A DNA stretch of 7,302 nt from Candidatus Aenigmatarchaeota archaeon. Lineage in GTDB: Archaea > Aenigmatarchaeota > Aenigmatarchaeia > QMZP01. This document shows, piece after piece, positions 5,238 to 7,302 of the stretch. The translations under genes were made by a program, and so were the position numbers. Below the pieces are notes generated by a model. The model saw nothing but the letters and a program-made list of their open reading frames with translations. It searched no databases and was not told where the DNA came from. Position 1 is the stretch's first letter; every line of letters starts with the position of its first letter. Location: positions 1-7,302 of the forward strand of contig JACQIG010000072.1 in assembly GCA_016198605.1 (NCBI GenBank), in the 5' to 3' direction.

Positions 5238-5412
5238 CGGACCCGATGGGAGTCGAACCCATGACCTCCGGCTCCGCAAGCCGGCGTTCTGCCTGTCAAC
5301 TCCTTTTCGTGGAAGGCGTAATTGAGCGACGACTATAAGGAGGAGCGAAATAGCCTCCCTTTTCGCCCAAGCCTTTTTGGAAAAGGCTTGTATCCAGCTG
5401 AACTACGGGCCC
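5238..5412 (-). tRNA. tRNA-Arg (anticodon GCG), interrupted in the D-loop
   Basis: Read on the minus strand, exon 1 (5412-5391) holds the acceptor 5' strand GGGCCCG, TA, D-stem GTTC and D-loop AGCTGGATA. Exon 2 (5289-5238) holds D-stem GAAC, an anticodon arm CCGGC/GCCGG with loop TTGCGGA (anticodon GCG at 5277-5275), a 5-base variable loop, T-arm ATGGG/CCCAT with TTCGACT, acceptor CGGGTCC and discriminator G. All stems pair fully, with one G-U in the acceptor. The mature tRNA is 74 bases and reads CGC and CGU. CCA is not encoded. About 101 bases separate the exons, inside the D-loop rather than at the usual site after position 37. Bases 5217-5236 give a pyrimidine-rich tail after the 3' end that may end transcription. 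Confidence 0.9.
5290..5390 (-). other. D-loop intron (about 101 nt) of tRNA-Arg
   Basis: Removing this segment restores a standard 9-base D-loop; a shift by one base (5291-5391) is equally possible because an A is repeated at both ends. Near the splice sites, D-stem GTTC/GAAC, then CTG/CAG, a 3-base GCA bulge on the 3' side, a GATA bulge on the 5' side, and CAA/TTG continuing into CCTTTT/AAAAGG form a relaxed bulge-helix-bulge, the substrate of the archaeal tRNA splicing endonuclease. The first ten intron bases (5390-5381) can instead pair with 5377-5368 in a perfect 10-bp hairpin with a 3-base loop. Further inner helices are GGCG/CGCC (5315-5318 with 5364-5367) and GGAGG/CCTCC (5339-5343 with 5354-5358). 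No protein is encoded. Not a group I intron, being far too short. Confidence 0.75.
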
Positions 5413-5436
5413 AGCAGCCATACGCAGGCTGTGCTG

Positions 5437-5450
5437 CAATAGAAACTTAT
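5437..5450 (-). promoter_or_regulatory. Probable promoter of tRNA-Arg
   Basis: On the minus strand ATAAGTTTCTATTG lies 25-38 bases before the tRNA 5' end at 5412. A TATA-like core here would start transcription a few bases upstream of the tRNA. The match to a consensus box is moderate. Confidence 0.35.
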
Positions 5451-5456
5451 CCCTGG

Positions 5457-5465
5457 TATATATAA
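5457..5465 (+). promoter_or_regulatory. TATA box of the 5487-6071 gene
   Basis: TATATATAA is centred 26 bases before the ATG at 5487, a strong box giving a leaderless transcript. It shares a 74-base divergent region with the tRNA-Arg promoter on the other strand. Confidence 0.65.
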
Positions 5466-5486
5466 TCTTGCAGGCAAACATAAATC

Positions 5487-6071
5487 ATGGCGCTGTATGA
5501 GCAGCTGGCTGGCTTCTTCTCGGATACAGTGTACCTGCAGCTGGCAGTGGTGACTGCCCTGCTTTTCGCGGCCACACTGGTAATCTGGCTGATGTACGTG
5601 CAGATATCCAGGAGGGACTTGTTCAGGATGAAGAAGCCCCACGAGACCAAGGCCACCCCTGGTGAGAAACTGGCGTATTTCCTGAAATACACGTTCCTGT
5701 TCCCCGCCATAACGTTCCTCTGGTACCTGGTTTTCGTCATAATACTGCGGCTGCTTTCAGCGAAATCAGTGGGCGACATACTGTTCATAGGGATAGCGCT
5801 GATATCCGCGATAAGGATTTCCGCCTACGTGAACCAGAGGCTGGCAGAGGACCTCGCGAAGACCCTGCCGCTTGTGCTGATAGCCGGGATACTCCTTGAC
5901 CCCAGCTTCATAACATTCCAGGCGCGCCTCAGCGACCTCTACGTCTTCGGCGGGGAGATACCCAGCTTCATGAAATACCTGCTGTTCACCGTGGTGCTGG
6001 AGTTCGTGCTGAGGACGCTGTACAGGATCAGAAACAGCCAGGGGGAAAAGGCGGAAGAGAAAAATGCCTAG
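5487..6071 (+). CDS. Multi-pass membrane protein of unknown function (194 aa)
   Basis: About five hydrophobic segments can be seen, near residues 17-39, 66-91, 95-114, 125-141 and 161-179. A basic cytoplasmic-looking loop (41-62) follows the first, and a charged C-terminal tail (180-194) rich in Glu, Lys and Asn ends the protein. The most motif-like part is residues 110-129 between segments 3 and 4, with R110, N116, R118, E121, D122 and K125, which could be a conserved functional loop. I do not recognise the family and see no transporter or enzyme signature. The strong TATA box 26 bases before the ATG supports the start. Its stop is 3 bases from the stop of the convergent UbiA-type gene, leaving no room for a separate terminator. 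Confidence 0.7.
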   Translation: MALYEQLAGFFSDTVYLQLAVVTALLFAATLVIWLMYVQISRRDLFRMKKPHETKATPGEKLAYFLKYTFLFPAITFLWYLVFVIILRLLSAKSVGDILFIGIALISAIRISAYVNQRLAEDLAKTLPLVLIAGILLDPSFITFQARLSDLYVFGGEIPSFMKYLLFTVVLEFVLRTLYRIRNSQGEKAEEKNA

Positions 6072-6074
6072 CGA

Positions 6075-6968
6075 TTATACGATGATGCCAGCAATGAATG
6101 CCAGCAGGCTGATGAACATGCCCGCCTTTATGGTCTTGCTTATCCTCGCGTAGGATTTTCTCCCCTTTGCCCTCCCCATCTGCGCTATCGCGTAGAAGAA
6201 CACCATGTCGCTTGGCACCAGCAGGGCAAGGTAGCCTTTCCCGAGCAGCCCCCACAGGAACGGCAGGGGGGAGATTGCTATGGCCGCAATCATTGATGCC
6301 GCGGCCAGGGTTATGAAAGCCTCCCTGGAATACCTCAGGTCAGCGCGCCTGCCCTTCATGCCGAACCTCTGCCCCACCGAGGCCTTTGCCCTCGCCGTCA
6401 GTTTCTTCAGGAAGGCCAGCCTGTCGCCTTCTATGTCCTCCAGGTCCTTGATTATCTCCCTTGACATGTTGGCGAGCAGCGCTATGAGGGTGAGCATCAG
6501 CGGCAGGAGGGGGTTGCCAAGGGCCGCGCCGCCGAACAGGAACGTGGAGCCCACGAGGTATGATATCACCAGGTTGCCCAGGAAGAGCCTGTCCTGGACG
6601 TCAAACGAGTAGAGTATCAGCAGTACCACGTTAACCAGCACGATTATGAAAGCCGCGAAGTTTATCGCGAGGGAGAGCAGTATGCCTATGCAGAAGAGGA
6701 ATATCGCATAAGCCAGGGCGGTTCCCTGGTCCATCCTCCCTGAGGGTATTGGCCTCCTCGGCTTGTTTATCCTGTCGGAGTCCACGTCTATGTAGTCGTT
6801 TATCACGTTGCCGCCGCCGGTCACGAGGAAGGCGGCTATTACGGCTATGTAAATCTGCGGCGCGGCAAAAAGGGAGGCGCCCCCCGCCACCAGCAGGCCG
6901 CCTATGAATACCGCCACCACGGACATCAGCGCATTGGCGGGCCTGAGTATCTCAAGGTACGCGAGCAT
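6075..6968 (-). CDS. UbiA-family prenyltransferase, likely digeranylgeranylglyceryl phosphate synthase
   Basis: 297 residues with about eight or nine membrane segments. The first Asp-rich motif NDYIDVDSD (57-65), followed by RINKPRRPIPSG, and the second motif REIIKDLEDIEGD (170-182) bind magnesium and the prenyl diphosphate. NKPxRPIPSG and the REIxKDxEDxEGD form are typical of archaeal DGGGP synthase (EC 2.5.1.42), which adds the second geranylgeranyl chain to geranylgeranylglyceryl phosphate in ether-lipid synthesis at the membrane. The conserved central stretch GNLVISYLVGSTFLFGG (131-147) also fits. After the second motif the usual short GxRTLPI-like segment is replaced by a basic stretch of roughly 35 residues (183-217). 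The start is supported by a TATA box 25 bases upstream. Other UbiA activities on related substrates cannot be excluded. No other lipid gene is in the window. Confidence 0.85.
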   Translation of the reverse strand: MLAYLEILRPANALMSVVAVFIGGLLVAGGASLFAAPQIYIAVIAAFLVTGGGNVINDYIDVDSDRINKPRRPIPSGRMDQGTALAYAIFLFCIGILLSLAINFAAFIIVLVNVVLLILYSFDVQDRLFLGNLVISYLVGSTFLFGGAALGNPLLPLMLTLIALLANMSREIIKDLEDIEGDRLAFLKKLTARAKASVGQRFGMKGRRADLRYSREAFITLAAASMIAAIAISPLPFLWGLLGKGYLALLVPSDMVFFYAIAQMGRAKGRKSYARISKTIKAGMFISLLAFIAGIIV

Positions 6969-6987
6969 GTAAATGATTGAAATGTGG

Positions 6988-6997
6988 ATTTATATAT
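6988..6997 (-). promoter_or_regulatory. TATA box of the UbiA-type gene
   Basis: On the minus strand ATATATAAAT is centred 25 bases before the ATG at 6968, predicting a leaderless transcript. It lies 22 bases from the TATA box of the divergent DUF2203 gene. Confidence 0.65.
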
Positions 6998-7019
6998 CCG
7001 CCGCACATTTTGGGCTGCA

Positions 7020-7026
7020 TTTATAA
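7020..7026 (+). promoter_or_regulatory. TATA box of the DUF2203 gene
   Basis: TTTATAA is centred 29 bases before an in-frame GTG at 7052 and 38 bases before the ATG at 7061. Transcription would start near 7049, leaving a leader of about 3 bases for GTG or 12 for ATG, so the box does not settle the start codon. A second AT-rich run, AAATAAATAAA (7039-7049), is too close to either start to be the box. Confidence 0.5.
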
Positions 7027-7060
7027 GCGGCCCGGGACAAATAAATAAACAGTGAACAGC

Positions 7061-7302
7061 ATGGATGCCAAGGTCTTCTCGCTCCAGGAGGCCAACTCCC
7101 TCATACCGGCGGTCTCCGAGATATTCAGGAAGGTGTTCCTCCTCAATGACTCAATAAAATCAGCGAACACCGACATAGAGCTCCTGCTGGACATATGGGG
7201 TGACGGCGTATATGACCCCAGGCACACCGACAACTTATATTACGCGAGGAGGGTCAGGCTCCGGGACGACTCCAAGAAGGAGCTCCAGAGGTCCGTGGAC
7301 GA
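7061..7302 (+). CDS. DUF2203 family protein, 5' part only
   Basis: The frame stays open to the window end, showing about 80 residues. The N-terminus, FSLQEANSLIPAV followed by a long charged helix, matches the FTLEEANALLP-type start of DUF2203, a small, mostly helical family found in bacteria and archaea without an assigned function. The later WGDGVYDPRH stretch lies where the family has a conserved Gly/Asp loop; it is less exact. An in-frame GTG at 7052 would add three residues and fits the leaderless pattern of the window better than the ATG, so the start is unsettled. Divergent from the UbiA-type gene, with 92 bases between the two ATG start codons. Confidence 0.68.
   Translation, partial: MDAKVFSLQEANSLIPAVSEIFRKVFLLNDSIKSANTDIELLLDIWGDGVYDPRHTDNLYYARRVRLRDDSKKELQRSVD

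Noticed and set aside
5290..5390. tRNA insert as a group I intron or transposable element
   Set aside because: About 101 bases is too short for a group I core, no protein is encoded, and no terminal inverted repeats or target duplications beyond a single A were seen.
5414..5436. CAGCC/GGCTG inverted repeat upstream of the tRNA
   Set aside because: Only five base pairs with no T tract or conserved loop; expected by chance at this base composition.
1..7302. CRISPR array, insertion sequence, rRNA or riboswitch
   Set aside because: No repeat-spacer pattern, transposase, rRNA core sequence or recognised riboswitch aptamer was seen by eye on either strand.

Overview
The window looks like chromosomal DNA from an archaeon. 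It carries a replication factor C large subunit, a UbiA-type prenyltransferase of the kind that makes archaeal ether lipids, a DUF460 RNase H-like protein, an archaeosortase-like membrane protein and an interrupted tRNA gene. TATA-like boxes sit about 24-29 bases before most start codons. Compact spacing, small secreted proteins, heavy use of AGG and ATA codons, and a tRNA interrupted outside the usual site would suit a DPANN-type lineage such as Micrarchaeota or Diapherotrites. That placement is inference only.

Layout from left to right. 1-441 is the 3' end of a DUF460 protein. 466-867 is an unrecognised, AT-richer small gene. 884-931 is a 15-codon fragment with the glycine-rich NAD-binding start of an SDR/epimerase gene, followed at once by a hairpin with a T tract. 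988-1638 encodes an archaeosortase-like membrane protein whose expected catalytic Cys reads as Ser. It overlaps 1613-2302, a pilin-like membrane-anchored protein, which is followed by 2342-2926, a Sec-secreted protein; together these look like a cell-surface cluster. 2968-3204 is a small unknown acidic protein. 3235-4416 is rfcL. It ends against the stop codon of the convergent gene 4417-5172 (minus strand), a HAD-fold protein with a degenerate nucleophile motif.

5238-5412 (minus) is tRNA-Arg(GCG), interrupted in the D-loop by about 101 bases. A 74-base divergent promoter region separates it from 5487-6071, a multi-pass membrane protein of unknown function. This converges with 6075-6968 (minus), the UbiA-type DGGGP synthase. 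The window ends inside a DUF2203-family gene starting at about 7061.

The genes do not form one pathway. They are mostly single transcription units, each with its own TATA box and almost no 5' leader. The possible functional set is the three-gene surface cluster at 988-2926. No CRISPR array, insertion sequence, rRNA or replication origin was seen. No gene-free stretch exceeds 300 bases.
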